Shown: positions 1-6,226 of the stretch, one piece after another
Layout: every line of letters starts with the position of its first letter
Position numbering within the stretch: position 1 is the stretch's first letter
Position numbers and translations under genes: made by a program
Notes under the pieces: model-generated
The model's database searches: none
Told to the model about the DNA's origin: nothing
The model's input: the letters and a program-made list of their open reading frames with translations, nothing else
DNA from: JAUPVL01 sp964512085
Lineage (GTDB): Bacteria > Patescibacteriota > Saccharimonadia > CAILAD01 > BJGX01
Assembly: GCA_964512085.1 (NCBI GenBank)
Contig: CAZEIU010000023.1
Location: 1-12,165 of the forward strand
Length of the DNA: 12,165 nucleotides
Direction of reading: 5' to 3'

Positions 1-1
1 G

Positions 2-322
2 AATATCATGCTGGTATCGGTAAGTGAACGCACCAGAGAAATTGGTATTCGTAAAGCAATTGGGGCAACTAGCGGAAACATATTAAGTCAGTTTTTGATT
101 GAAGCAATTATCTTATCGGTACTAGGCGGCTTGCTGGGCTTGGGACTTAGCTATTTGGTGGGTAAAATAATAGAAAAGTTTGCTGGCATTACACCGGTAT
201 TTAGTATTAAAGCGCTTATGCTGGCTATTGGAGTAAGTTTATTTGTAGGAGTTGTGTTTGGAGTAGCCCCAGCTGTAAAAGCTGCTAGAAAGCGCCCTAT
301 ACAAGCCCTGAAGGCTCTGTAG
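2..322 (+). CDS. ABC transporter permease, MacB/FtsX family, C-terminal fragment
   Basis: This is the last 106 residues of a larger inner-membrane permease. The reading frame is open to the left edge, so the ATG at 8 is an internal Met, not the start. The fragment opens with the family hallmark (MLVSVSERTREIGIRKAIGA), the cytoplasmic coupling segment after the first TM of the FtsX domain. Two hydrophobic helices follow (about residues 32-54 and 70-92 of the fragment), then the basic end AARKRPIQALKAL, which is also typical. MacB-type permeases work with a LolD-like ATPase and usually move peptides, lipoproteins or drugs, or transmit force across the membrane rather than transport. The partner ATPase and periplasmic domain are outside the window, so the substrate cannot be named. 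The gene ends in TAG just before a shared hairpin terminator. Confidence 0.9.
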   Translation, partial: NIMLVSVSERTREIGIRKAIGATSGNILSQFLIEAIILSVLGGLLGLGLSYLVGKIIEKFAGITPVFSIKALMLAIGVSLFVGVVFGVAPAVKAARKRPIQALKAL

Positions 323-349
323 TACTTGGGTATAGCTAGAAATATATAT

Positions 350-390
350 AAAAGACCTGCCTATCTAGGGCAGGTCTTTTATATTTTTGA
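350..390. terminator. Bidirectional intrinsic terminator between the permease gene and rplT
   Basis: A 12-bp perfect stem (AAAAGACCTGCC at 350-361 with GGCAGGTCTTTT at 369-380) encloses a 7-base loop. A T-rich tail follows on both strands (TTTTATATTTTT on plus; TTTT then alternating AT on minus). It lies between two converging genes and can end both transcripts. Confidence 0.9.
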
Positions 391-398
391 AGTATCTA

Positions 399-740
399 TT
401 ATTTTGTAGCTTTTACTATGGCTTCAAAAGTTTTTGGCTGGTTAGCTGCTAGTTCTGCTAAAATCTTTCTATTAAGTTGAATGTCAGATTTTTTTAAATC
501 GGCAGTTAGGGTAGAGTAATTAGTGCCATTAAGTTTTGCGGCTGCACTTATTCTAGTAATCCAAAGAGATCGTAAATCACGTTTTTTATTACGACGGTCT
601 CTATATTGATAGCTTAAAGCTTTTAAAACGGCTTCGTGGGCTTTTCGATAGCTACTGCGGCGTATTTTGCTGTAGCCCTTGGCTTGTTTTAAGACTTTTT
701 TGTGTCTTTTGTGAGTGGTTACACCTCTTTTAACTCTCAT
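399..740 (-). CDS. rplT: 50S ribosomal protein L20 (bL20)
   Basis: The 113-residue protein (family usually 115-120) starts MRVKRGVTTHKRHKKVLKQAKGY, the conserved basic N-terminal tail of L20 that threads into 23S rRNA during early 50S assembly. The globular half carries the expected RRSSYRKAHEAVLKAL, YRDRRNKKRDLRSLWITRI and LNGTNYS segments. The start ATG overlaps the rpmI stop codon (TAATG), so translation is probably coupled to rpmI, and no separate Shine-Dalgarno is seen. In E. coli and Bacillus L20 also represses its own operon through an RNA leader. No long leader is visible upstream here (see infC). It is the last gene of the minus-strand run and ends at the hairpin terminator at 350-380. 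Confidence 0.97.
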   Translation of the reverse strand: MRVKRGVTTHKRHKKVLKQAKGYSKIRRSSYRKAHEAVLKALSYQYRDRRNKKRDLRSLWITRISAAAKLNGTNYSTLTADLKKSDIQLNRKILAELAANQPKTFEAIVKATK

Positions 741-937
741 TATTTAGCTCCTACCATTTTTTTTGCATTTTTACTATCACCCTTAGCCATACCGTGTTCG
801 AGCGTATAGGCGCGCTTACGTGCACCTGATTTTAGAGTAAGCTTATGAGCGCGAGTGGCTTTTCTACGCAAAACTTTGCCGCTTCCGCTAATCTTAACTC
901 GCTTGCTCATGGTTTTGTTGGTTTTTTGCTTTGGCAT
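740..937 (-). CDS. rpmI: 50S ribosomal protein L35 (bL35)
   Basis: The 65-residue, highly basic protein has the expected family length. The start MPKQKTNKTMSKRVKISGSGKVLRRKA matches the L35 pattern MPKxKT...KR(F/V)K.TGSGK..R. It sits between infC and rplT, the classical infC-rpmI-rplT order of bacterial genomes. Only ten AT-only bases separate it from the infC stop, with no clear Shine-Dalgarno, so it is probably read by reinitiation or translational coupling after infC. Its stop overlaps the rplT start by one base. L35 is a small late-assembling protein of the 50S subunit. Confidence 0.97.
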   Translation of the reverse strand: MPKQKTNKTMSKRVKISGSGKVLRRKATRAHKLTLKSGARKRAYTLEHGMAKGDSKNAKKMVGAK

Positions 938-947
938 AATTATATAA

Positions 948-1484
948 TTATTCTATATTTTTATTATCTAGGCCTTTTTTAAGGTTGAGAATAAGAGACA
1001 TGTCTCTACCTGTAAGGCTAGGTTCGGTTTCTTTAGATGCAATATCTTCAAGACCGAGAAAAAACTTATCTAAAACTTGTTTGCCAAGATCTTGATGAGT
1101 CATTTCTCGACCCTTAAAGCGCGCTGTTATTTTTACCTTATTGCCGTTAAGCAAGAACTTCTTTGCAGCCTTCTGCTTAACTTCAATATCATGATCGCCA
1201 ATCTTTAAGCCCATTCTTATCTGCTTAATCTCAACATTTTGTTGATTTTTGCGACTTTTCTGATGTTGCTTTTCTTGTTGGTACTTGTATTTACCCCAAT
1301 CAAGCAATTTGCAAACAGGGGGTTTGGCCGATGGAGATACTTCCGCTAGATCATATCCTTGATCCTGTGCGATTTTAAGAGCGTCATTAAGGCTCACTAA
1401 ACCGAGCTGTTCACCCTCTGCTCCTAAAAGTCGAACAGTTGATGCAGATATTTCATGATTAAGACGAAAACGCTGGTTTTTTAT
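948..1484 (-). CDS. infC: Translation initiation factor IF-3, non-canonical AUA start
   Basis: IF-3 binds the 30S subunit, prevents 50S joining and proofreads the start codon and initiator tRNA. The conserved inter-domain region (DLAEVSPSAKPPVCKLLDWGKYKY) and C-terminal domain (KQIRMGLKIGDHD.EVK, VKITARFKGREMTHQDLG) are clear. The first standard start codon, GTG at 1397, lies inside the N-terminal domain and would give only 149 residues. The frame stays open and IF-3-like for 29 more codons (RFRLNHEISASTVRLLGAEG, then QLGLVSLNDAL), matching the usual NEEIRA..VRLIG..GEQLG start. No in-frame ATG, GTG or TTG lies between GTG 1397 and the upstream TAA. The codon ATA at 1482-1484 is six bases after a perfect AAGGAG, giving 178 residues, the normal length. 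I therefore call ATA the start. A rare start codon is well known for infC (AUU in E. coli) and lets IF-3 repress itself. The AUA itself is inferred from spacing. Confidence 0.9.
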   Translation of the reverse strand: MKNQRFRLNHEISASTVRLLGAEGEQLGLVSLNDALKIAQDQGYDLAEVSPSAKPPVCKLLDWGKYKYQQEKQHQKSRKNQQNVEIKQIRMGLKIGDHDIEVKQKAAKKFLLNGNKVKITARFKGREMTHQDLGKQVLDKFFLGLEDIASKETEPSLTGRDMSLILNLKKGLDNKNIE

Positions 1485-1490
1485 ATTTAT

Positions 1491-1496
1491 CTCCTT
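1491..1496 (-). promoter_or_regulatory. infC ribosome binding site
   Basis: AAGGAG on the minus strand (plus CTCCTT) lies exactly six bases before the ATA at 1484. It is the strongest Shine-Dalgarno of the minus-strand run and decides the infC start, because placing the start at GTG 1397 would leave it stranded about 95 bases upstream. Confidence 0.8.
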
Positions 1497-1510
1497 AAGC
1501 TCCAGACAAT

Positions 1511-1516
1511 ATTATC
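1511..1516 (-). promoter_or_regulatory. Possible -10 box for the infC-rpmI-rplT transcript
   Basis: GATAAT on the minus strand, between the upstream gene's stop and the infC SD, would start RNA about 20 bases before the ATA codon. No convincing -35 is seen. Such a short leader has no room for the L20-binding leader structures known in E. coli and Bacillus. The operon may also be read from the DUF4446 promoter at 3200-3229. Confidence 0.35.
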
Positions 1517-1525
1517 ATATCAGTA

Positions 1526-2338
1526 TCAAGAAATCAACCCTGGCGACATTATAGATTGTATTTCTTGGCCTCTTTTTGCGATCAGCCTAATGGTTTTTTT
1601 GTGTTGACCTATTCTGAGCGGTGCCTTAAGTGCTACACCATAGCTATCTAATAGCTCAACATCGGTGTTAATTTCTGCATAATTAGCAGGCATTCTTAGC
1701 TGTAATACGTTAGTTTGAGACTTTTTGTTAGGTAATCTAGAGGCGTTACCGAGTTTTATTAGAGGACTTTTTGGCGTAGAAGGAGTCTCGTTTGAAAAAG
1801 CCTCTATTAGTATAGAAGTAGAATGAGGTGTAACTTCTTGGTTTCTGTTGTGCAGTTGTAGAGTAGATCCCGTAAGGTCTATTTGCACGTTATCGTCAAT
1901 TAATATTTTAACATTGGCTTTTTTATGATTATCAACTTTAAAGATAATCTCAAAGTCAAACAAAAAGAACCGATTGTTTAACGATAGGGCAGTCAGTTCA
2001 ATTATTTTTCGCTGAGATATTACTTGTAAGCCTTGCTTGTAGTCTTTTAGACCAAGACGCTTGCTTAGAGTGCTGGTGTTAGTGGGCACATATCCTAATA
2101 CAGCATTAGTTTTATAATACTTAGCCATACTCACTATCATTTCAAAAGTTTTTGTGTCGCCAACTGCTATGATAGTAGAGTAATTCTCGCCCTTTTTAGT
2201 CATTATTGATGTAATATTATCAACATTGTCTAATATAAAGTCTTCTGATCGCACATTATTTTTGTTTTTCCACTCTATCAAATAATCTTGAAGACTTTTT
2301 GAGTCTTGGGCGCTTTTGTCTAATAAGAATGTATACAT
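1526..2338 (-). CDS. Diacylglycerol-kinase-like protein with degenerate nucleotide-binding loop
   Basis: The 270-residue protein resembles the LCB5/DAGK lipid-kinase fold. STIIAVGDTKTFEMIV (residues 54-69) aligns with the GGDGT-containing strand-loop (VVGGDGTLNEVVNG) and LGYVPTNTSTLSKRLGL (81-97) with the LGIIPLGTGNDFARxLGI motif. A mostly beta C-terminal half follows, as in DAGK proteins. Both signature loops have lost their glycines (GGDGT to VGDTK, GTGND to TNTST), so ATP binding and kinase activity are doubtful. It may be a regulatory or lipid-binding relative; the function is not established. The start ATG overlaps the bactofilin stop by one base, indicating translational coupling. It is the only gene in the window ending in TGA. 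infC begins 41 bases downstream. Confidence 0.6.
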   Translation of the reverse strand: MYTFLLDKSAQDSKSLQDYLIEWKNKNNVRSEDFILDNVDNITSIMTKKGENYSTIIAVGDTKTFEMIVSMAKYYKTNAVLGYVPTNTSTLSKRLGLKDYKQGLQVISQRKIIELTALSLNNRFFLFDFEIIFKVDNHKKANVKILIDDNVQIDLTGSTLQLHNRNQEVTPHSTSILIEAFSNETPSTPKSPLIKLGNASRLPNKKSQTNVLQLRMPANYAEINTDVELLDSYGVALKAPLRIGQHKKTIRLIAKRGQEIQSIMSPGLIS

Positions 2339-2706
2339 TATTTTGATCTCAACATTTTAATATTACTATTAATTATGGCATTTTTTTCGACAATCAAATT
2401 TGAAGTTTCTAGTTCGCCATTTACAGTAGCGCAACTAGTAATTCTTAACTCTTCTGAAGAAACTACATTGCCCTCAAAAAAACCTTCTATTACAGTACTA
2501 CGAGCCCTAATCTTGGCATTAACCTTGGAATTTTTTGCTAACTCCACCACGCCAGTAGTGTTGATATTACCTTGATACTTACCATCTATAAATATATCTT
2601 GATCGGTCTTAAAATTACCCTTAACTATTGCTTCAGAGCCAATATAGTACTCCGCAAAATCGTTATATGGAATTGTACTACGTGTTTTTTTAATCCACTT
2701 AAACAT
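2338..2706 (-). CDS. Bactofilin (polymer-forming cytoskeletal protein)
   Basis: Bactofilins polymerise without nucleotides into membrane-associated filaments that organise wall enzymes and cell shape. This 122-residue protein has a short basic N-terminal tail (MFKWIKKTRS, a likely membrane-touching segment). The bactofilin beta-helix runs from residue 21 to about 118, seen as successive turns: SEAIVKGNFKTDQDIFIDGKYQGNI, then VVELAKNSKVNAKIRARSTVIEGFFEGNV, then LRITSCATVNGELETSNLIVEKNAII. The GxFxT.xDIxIDGxxxGxI opening turn is characteristic. It starts three bases after the DUF4446 stop with no clear SD, and its own stop overlaps the next start, so the three genes are one operon. Confidence 0.92.
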   Translation of the reverse strand: MFKWIKKTRSTIPYNDFAEYYIGSEAIVKGNFKTDQDIFIDGKYQGNINTTGVVELAKNSKVNAKIRARSTVIEGFFEGNVVSSEELRITSCATVNGELETSNLIVEKNAIINSNIKMLRSK

Positions 2707-2709
2707 TTT

Positions 2710-3183
2710 TTATGATTGTTCTTGCTTTTTCTTACTATTGAGCGCCTTCTGTAGGGCGACCGTCTCTTCGTCTGACAGATTGTATTTGCTTAGTCCTTCA
2801 GAAATTTCTTTGGCATACACTCTAGTACCGGTGCGTGCATGAACGCTCGACACGATAACTCCATTGTTTTTGTTATCTAGAAGGGCCAGTACAAAACTTT
2901 GATCTCCGCCGGTATCACCAAAGGGATTAAATCTAATCAGTGCTTGCTTGCAAATGGCAAATTGAGCTTGTTTGTGCATTTTGGCTGTAAATTCGGCCAA
3001 CTCATCAAGTTTACCAAGTGCATCTTTGACGTCTTTGGAGTAATCTTTGAGAGTAAGCTCAATTTTTTTTGCCTCTGACCCTACCAAAAACTGTCCGTAT
3101 TTTTTTTGCAATTCAAAAAAGCGCCAAAGTGTAAAACCAAATGCCAACAGGGTAATGCAAAATAAAATAATTATAATTGTCAT
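2710..3183 (-). CDS. DUF4446 family membrane protein
   Basis: The 157-residue protein has an N-terminal transmembrane helix (residues 2-23), a predicted helical or coiled-coil middle (35-72) and the DUF4446 signature: LIRFNPFGDTGGDQSFVLALLD (82-103) followed by GVIVSSVHARTGTRVYAKEISEG (108-130). The C-terminal LSDEETVALQKAL matches the family's usual 'LS.EE..AI..A' ending. The biochemical role is unknown. Family members are cytoplasmic-facing, single-pass proteins. Here it heads an operon with bactofilin, so a cell-envelope or cytoskeletal role is plausible but only by context. GGA lies close before the ATG, and the mRNA leader is short. Confidence 0.88.
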   Translation of the reverse strand: MTIIIILFCITLLAFGFTLWRFFELQKKYGQFLVGSEAKKIELTLKDYSKDVKDALGKLDELAEFTAKMHKQAQFAICKQALIRFNPFGDTGGDQSFVLALLDNKNNGVIVSSVHARTGTRVYAKEISEGLSKYNLSDEETVALQKALNSKKKQEQS

Positions 3184-3199
3184 ATATATTCCAACTGCT

Positions 3200-3229
3200 A
3201 TTATAGCTATTAATCAGATGAATTAGCAA
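3200..3229 (-). promoter_or_regulatory. Promoter of the DUF4446-bactofilin operon
   Basis: On the minus strand a perfect TATAAT (3205 down to 3200) stands 18 bases after TTGCTA (3229 to 3224; four of six match TTGACA). The predicted RNA start is about ten bases before the ATG at 3183, a very short leader with only GGA as an SD. Confidence 0.6.
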
Positions 3230-3246
3230 TACAAAGAAAAAAAAGG

Positions 3247-3252
3247 TAAAAT
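3247..3252 (+). promoter_or_regulatory. Possible -10 box before the small membrane protein gene
   Basis: TAAAAT, 11 bases before the ATG at 3264, would give a leader of only about four or five bases. No -35 match and no SD are seen; GGT at 3245-3247 is too weak to count. Confidence 0.3.
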
Positions 3253-3263
3253 ACCAAAGTATT

Positions 3264-3569
3264 ATGGCAAAAAAGAAAAAACATAGAAAAAGCAAGGCTC
3301 AGAAAAGAGCCAGACAGCAACAAACATCTTCTATTGAGAATCAAGATAAAATTACTACTGAAGATGTAAGGAATGAGCGATCGGCTTCAGAAAACATCAA
3401 TTCTAGTAGTAACAAATTAGAAGAAATGAGTACAGACAGCTATGTTAAGTCTGATATTGTCAGATCTATATCGCTAATTGGGATCATATTGGCGGTTTAT
3501 ATAGTAATATTTTTATTGTTAGAAAAAACTAACTTTGGCTTGAGAATATATTCATTGTTTAAATTTTAA
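3264..3569 (+). CDS. Small Lys/Arg-rich single-pass membrane protein, unknown function
   Basis: I do not recognise this 101-residue protein. It has three visible parts. The very basic head (MAKKKKHRKSKAQKRARQQQ) could bind nucleic acid or anionic lipid. A polar, acidic, Ser/Asn/Glu-rich linker, probably disordered, spans about residues 21-67. A C-terminal hydrophobic helix (68-87, IIGxILAVYIVIFLLL type) is followed by a short tail ending SLFKF. The positive-inside rule places the head in the cytoplasm, making it tail-anchored. It is divergent from DUF4446 (80 bases between starts) and its stop overlaps the end of the convergent yifB gene by four bases. A real gene is supported by the organised composition and the upstream -10, not by homology. 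Confidence 0.65.
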   Translation: MAKKKKHRKSKAQKRARQQQTSSIENQDKITTEDVRNERSASENINSSSNKLEEMSTDSYVKSDIVRSISLIGIILAVYIVIFLLLEKTNFGLRIYSLFKF

Positions 3570-5077
3570 ACAGTGGCGTTTTGAACTCTGTATTGTAGTG
3601 CTTCTGTGAAGTGTTTGGTAGAAATGTCTTTTGAGTTCTCTAGGTCAGCTATAGTACGAGCCACCTTAAGGGCTCTCATGTAGGCTCGGGCACTTAAGTT
3701 CATTGTATTTAGAGCCTGTTTTGATAGCTGTTCTAGCTCGGGAGTTAGCTGACAAAATTCTTTTATCTGATTATTGTTCATGTCACTATTGGTTCTAGAA
3801 GTTGAATTACAAAATCTTTCATATTGAATCTTTCTAGCACTTTTAACTCTTTTGTATACTTCACGGCTTGACTCCTTACTCTTACCTTTAAGTAGCTGGT
3901 GAGTTTTTGTTTTATTGACTGTCACTAATAAATCAATTCTATCTAGTAACGGTCCAGAAACTTTATTTTTATATCTATTCAGCGCACTTGGCGAACAACT
4001 GCATAGCTGATGCTGATCGCCAGCAAACCCGCAAGGGCAGGGGTTTTGTGCTGCTATCAACAAGAATCTGGCAGGAAATTGATATGAAGCCGAAGCTCTG
4101 CTTACTGTCACCGTCCCGTCTTCTAGGGGCTGTCGCAACACTTCGAGCACGTGTCGAGGAAACTCGGCGAGCTCGTCTAGAAAGAGTACGCCTCGGTGGG
4201 CCAAGCTTATTTCGCCGGGTTTTGGCCATTGGCCACCGCCAATCAAAGCAATATCACTGGCGGTATGATGCGGACTGCGAAAAGGTCTGTAATTTATTAT
4301 TTTATCCTTACTAATACCTGCCAAGCTATGTATTCGGGTTATTTCTAATGCTTCTTGATGGGATGGGGCAGGCAGGAGACCTACAAGAGACTTTGCTAGT
4401 AGGGTTTTGCCAGACCCCGGAGGCCCAGACATTAATATGTTGTGGTTGCCAGCTGCAGCGATTTCAATTGCTCGTTTGGCCTGATCTTGACCATATATAT
4501 CTGAAAAGTCGACTTCGGCAACTATTTTTTCTTTTTTAAAACCATAGTTTTTGATAGGTTTAATTGGTTTTTCTCCTAAGAAGTGTTGATATAATTCAAA
4601 TAAGTTTTTGACAGGATAAATTTCTATATCTTTAACTACAGCAGCCTGCATGGCAATATCAGATGATATAAAAAGCTTTTTAAGTCCTAGCTTTGAAGTT
4701 GCTTGGGCGGTCGCCAAGGCACCAGCCGCAGCTCTAGTTGATCCATCTAAGGCTAATTCTCCAAAAAATACACAGTCGGATTCAATATTTTTAATCTGAT
4801 CGCTTGCTACCAATAAGCCAGCCGCCATTGCCAAATCGAAACCAGATCCATTCTTTGGTAAATCGGCAGGCGCCAAATTGAGTGTTATACGTTTGGGTGG
4901 TAAGTGTAGGCGCGAGTTTTTGAGAGCGGCTCTTACTCGCTCCTTGGCCTCGTCTACAGCCTTATTGGCTAGACCTACGATGATAAATGCTGGTAATCCA
5001 TTGTGCATGTCGGCTTCTACTTCTACCAGCTGGCTATCTAGGCCTATATGACTAATTGCTTGGACACTTGCTAACAT
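3566..5077 (-). CDS. YifB/ComM family Mg-chelatase-like AAA+ ATPase
   Basis: The 503-residue protein has normal family length. The N-terminal ChlI/Lon-like domain (about 1-170) has the family opening MLASVQAISHIGLDSQLVEVEADMHNGLP and NLAPADLPKNGSGFDLAMA. The AAA+ core contains Walker A GPPGSGKT (218-225), the RPFRSPHHTAS insert (264-274), Walker B GVLFLDE (296-302), the Cys-rich AAQNPCPCGFAG...CSCS element (342-362) and the GPLLDRIDL arginine region (375-383). The C-terminal helical domain (SARAYMRALKVARTIADLE) is intact. ComM is a hexameric helicase that drives branch migration of incoming DNA during natural transformation, so competence is implied for relatives. Minus-strand AGGGGG just before the ATG is a good SD. 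Confidence 0.96.
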   Translation of the reverse strand: MLASVQAISHIGLDSQLVEVEADMHNGLPAFIIVGLANKAVDEAKERVRAALKNSRLHLPPKRITLNLAPADLPKNGSGFDLAMAAGLLVASDQIKNIESDCVFFGELALDGSTRAAAGALATAQATSKLGLKKLFISSDIAMQAAVVKDIEIYPVKNLFELYQHFLGEKPIKPIKNYGFKKEKIVAEVDFSDIYGQDQAKRAIEIAAAGNHNILMSGPPGSGKTLLAKSLVGLLPAPSHQEALEITRIHSLAGISKDKIINYRPFRSPHHTASDIALIGGGQWPKPGEISLAHRGVLFLDELAEFPRHVLEVLRQPLEDGTVTVSRASASYQFPARFLLIAAQNPCPCGFAGDQHQLCSCSPSALNRYKNKVSGPLLDRIDLLVTVNKTKTHQLLKGKSKESSREVYKRVKSARKIQYERFCNSTSRTNSDMNNNQIKEFCQLTPELEQLSKQALNTMNLSARAYMRALKVARTIADLENSKDISTKHFTEALQYRVQNATV

Positions 5078-5100
5078 TTTTACCCCCTAATAATTTAGAT

Positions 5101-5106
5101 ATTATA
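5101..5106 (-). promoter_or_regulatory. -10 box of the yifB gene
   Basis: Perfect TATAAT on the minus strand in the 69-base gap after the GalT-like gene. The expected RNA start is about 17 bases before the yifB ATG at 5077 and includes the AGGGGG SD (plus 5083-5088). TTGTCT 15 bases upstream is only a weak -35. Confidence 0.55.
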
Positions 5107-5146
5107 CGAATAAAAAACGAAAGACAAGCATTTGAACAAAAAGTTT

Positions 5147-6166
5147 TTAAGATTTATACCATTTTGTTGCTGATTCTGGCGGTACGGTATTAATTACTAT
5201 TCCAGTCGAGACCTCTAGGCCACCCCAGATATTAGATCTTCCACATACTTTTATGCCAAATCTATGATTATCACTCACGCCATTTTGCAAATACATATTA
5301 AAGCTAATACCGTTAGAATGTAGTTTACTCAGATATTTTTTTAATAGTTCAGATAGACTTTCAAGTTCAGAAGAGTCTAGTTCAATAGAATTTACAAAAT
5401 GTCGCTTAGGTAAAAACCATAGTTCAAAAGGCCACTGACTGGCATAAGGACAAAACACAAACCATTGTTTATTTTCGGATACAACGCGACTATGCTGGTT
5501 TTTCTCAAAATCGATTATGTCATCAAAAGGATTTTTGTTGGTTTCTTTGAAGTATTCTTCTACTAGATCTGATTCGTGTTGATATTTTTGAGGAATAATT
5601 GGCATGGCAAATATTTGACTATGTGCATGAGCTAGGCTTGCCCCGGCTTCATATCCATCGTTTTTAAAAACCAAAACGTATTTTATGCCGTTTTGATGCA
5701 GTAAGCTCTTAGTTCTTTGTATGTAAACCTCAAGCACTTCTCTTATTTGGTGGGGACTTAATGCTCCAAAAGATACATTTGACCTTGGCGTGTCGATTAC
5801 GACTTCTTGTTTGCCATATGCTCTAGGGTTGTTAAGAGTAAGACTCGGAAATTTGTTCTCAACTACTTTTACAATCCAATTACCGTTTTTATTCTTTAAC
5901 TCTGATACAAAAGTGTTCTCATCAAGTCGGGGGCTCTTTGCTGTCTCGATTAAGGTGTGTCCAAAATCTTTAGTGTCATATGGCCTTTTGCCTCTATTGG
6001 GGGCAATAATGACTAAGTTGTCGTGCAGGTAGTCTCTTCTCATTTCGGTTTCTATACCGCTAGTATCTAGCTTAATACCCCTGTGAGAAGGCGTTATATT
6101 GGCGCAATTGTTCTTGTCTTGATCTGAGCTTGGCGTGCTGCGGTGGTAAGAATTTGAGGGATTCAT
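5147..6166 (-). CDS. GalT-like hexose-1-phosphate nucleotidylyltransferase (HIT superfamily)
   Basis: Family members move UMP (or AMP) between hexose 1-phosphates through a uridylyl-histidine intermediate, feeding the Leloir pathway or UDP-sugar pools. In this 339-residue protein MRRDYLHDNLVIIAPNRGKRPYD (42-64) matches the GalT N-terminus (ELRxDxxxxxWVIIAPxRxxRP). GASLAHAHSQ (175-184) is the HxHxQ active site, with H182 as the likely nucleophile. FELWFLPKRH (247-256) and GGLEVSTGIVINTVPPE (315-331) match the second half. The CxxC zinc pair of E. coli GalT is absent, as in many distant GalTs. The first ~40 residues are an unusual polar extension. The start at 6166 is supported by AGAGG five to six bases upstream; Met42 is the alternative. 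Substrate sugar and nucleotide are not determined. It lies next to glycosyltransferase genes that need nucleotide sugars. Confidence 0.82.
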   Translation of the reverse strand: MNPSNSYHRSTPSSDQDKNNCANITPSHRGIKLDTSGIETEMRRDYLHDNLVIIAPNRGKRPYDTKDFGHTLIETAKSPRLDENTFVSELKNKNGNWIVKVVENKFPSLTLNNPRAYGKQEVVIDTPRSNVSFGALSPHQIREVLEVYIQRTKSLLHQNGIKYVLVFKNDGYEAGASLAHAHSQIFAMPIIPQKYQHESDLVEEYFKETNKNPFDDIIDFEKNQHSRVVSENKQWFVFCPYASQWPFELWFLPKRHFVNSIELDSSELESLSELLKKYLSKLHSNGISFNMYLQNGVSDNHRFGIKVCGRSNIWGGLEVSTGIVINTVPPESATKWYKS

Positions 6167-6190
6167 AGATACCTCTTATGGTACCAGCAT

Positions 6191-6219
6191 TTACCAATGG
6201 TCGCAAAAAATGCGATAAT
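6191..6219 (+). promoter_or_regulatory. Promoter giving a leaderless mRNA for the first GT28 gene
   Basis: TTACCA (6191-6196; four of six match), a 17-base spacer and an extended -10 TGCGATAAT (hexamer 6214-6219). The hexamer ends seven bases before the ATG at 6227, so transcription should start at or next to the start codon. There is no SD. Confidence 0.65.
6201..6215. repeat. Inverted repeat in the divergent promoter region
   Basis: TCGCA, five A, TGCGA: a short perfect palindrome touching the first bases of the -10 at 6214. It sits between the GalT-like gene (-) and the GT28 gene (+). It could be an operator shared by both or, on the minus transcript, a small hairpin. It is short enough to arise by chance. 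Confidence 0.35.
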
Positions 6220-6226
6220 ATAACAC

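Noticed and set aside
1485..1528. UGA read as glycine (SR1/Gracilibacteria code), which would extend the DAGK-like protein
   Set aside because: All other genes are full length without in-frame TGA, and an extension would run over the infC SD; TGA is most simply a stop.
2375..2575. Plus-strand 66-residue frame opposite the bactofilin gene
   Set aside because: A shadow of the bactofilin beta-helix repeats; no promoter or SD.
3975..4539. Several open frames on both strands inside yifB (3975-4229 -, 3988-4314 +, 4348-4539 +)
   Set aside because: They overlap the conserved AAA+ core of YifB, have no SD or promoter, and their composition is that of shadow frames.
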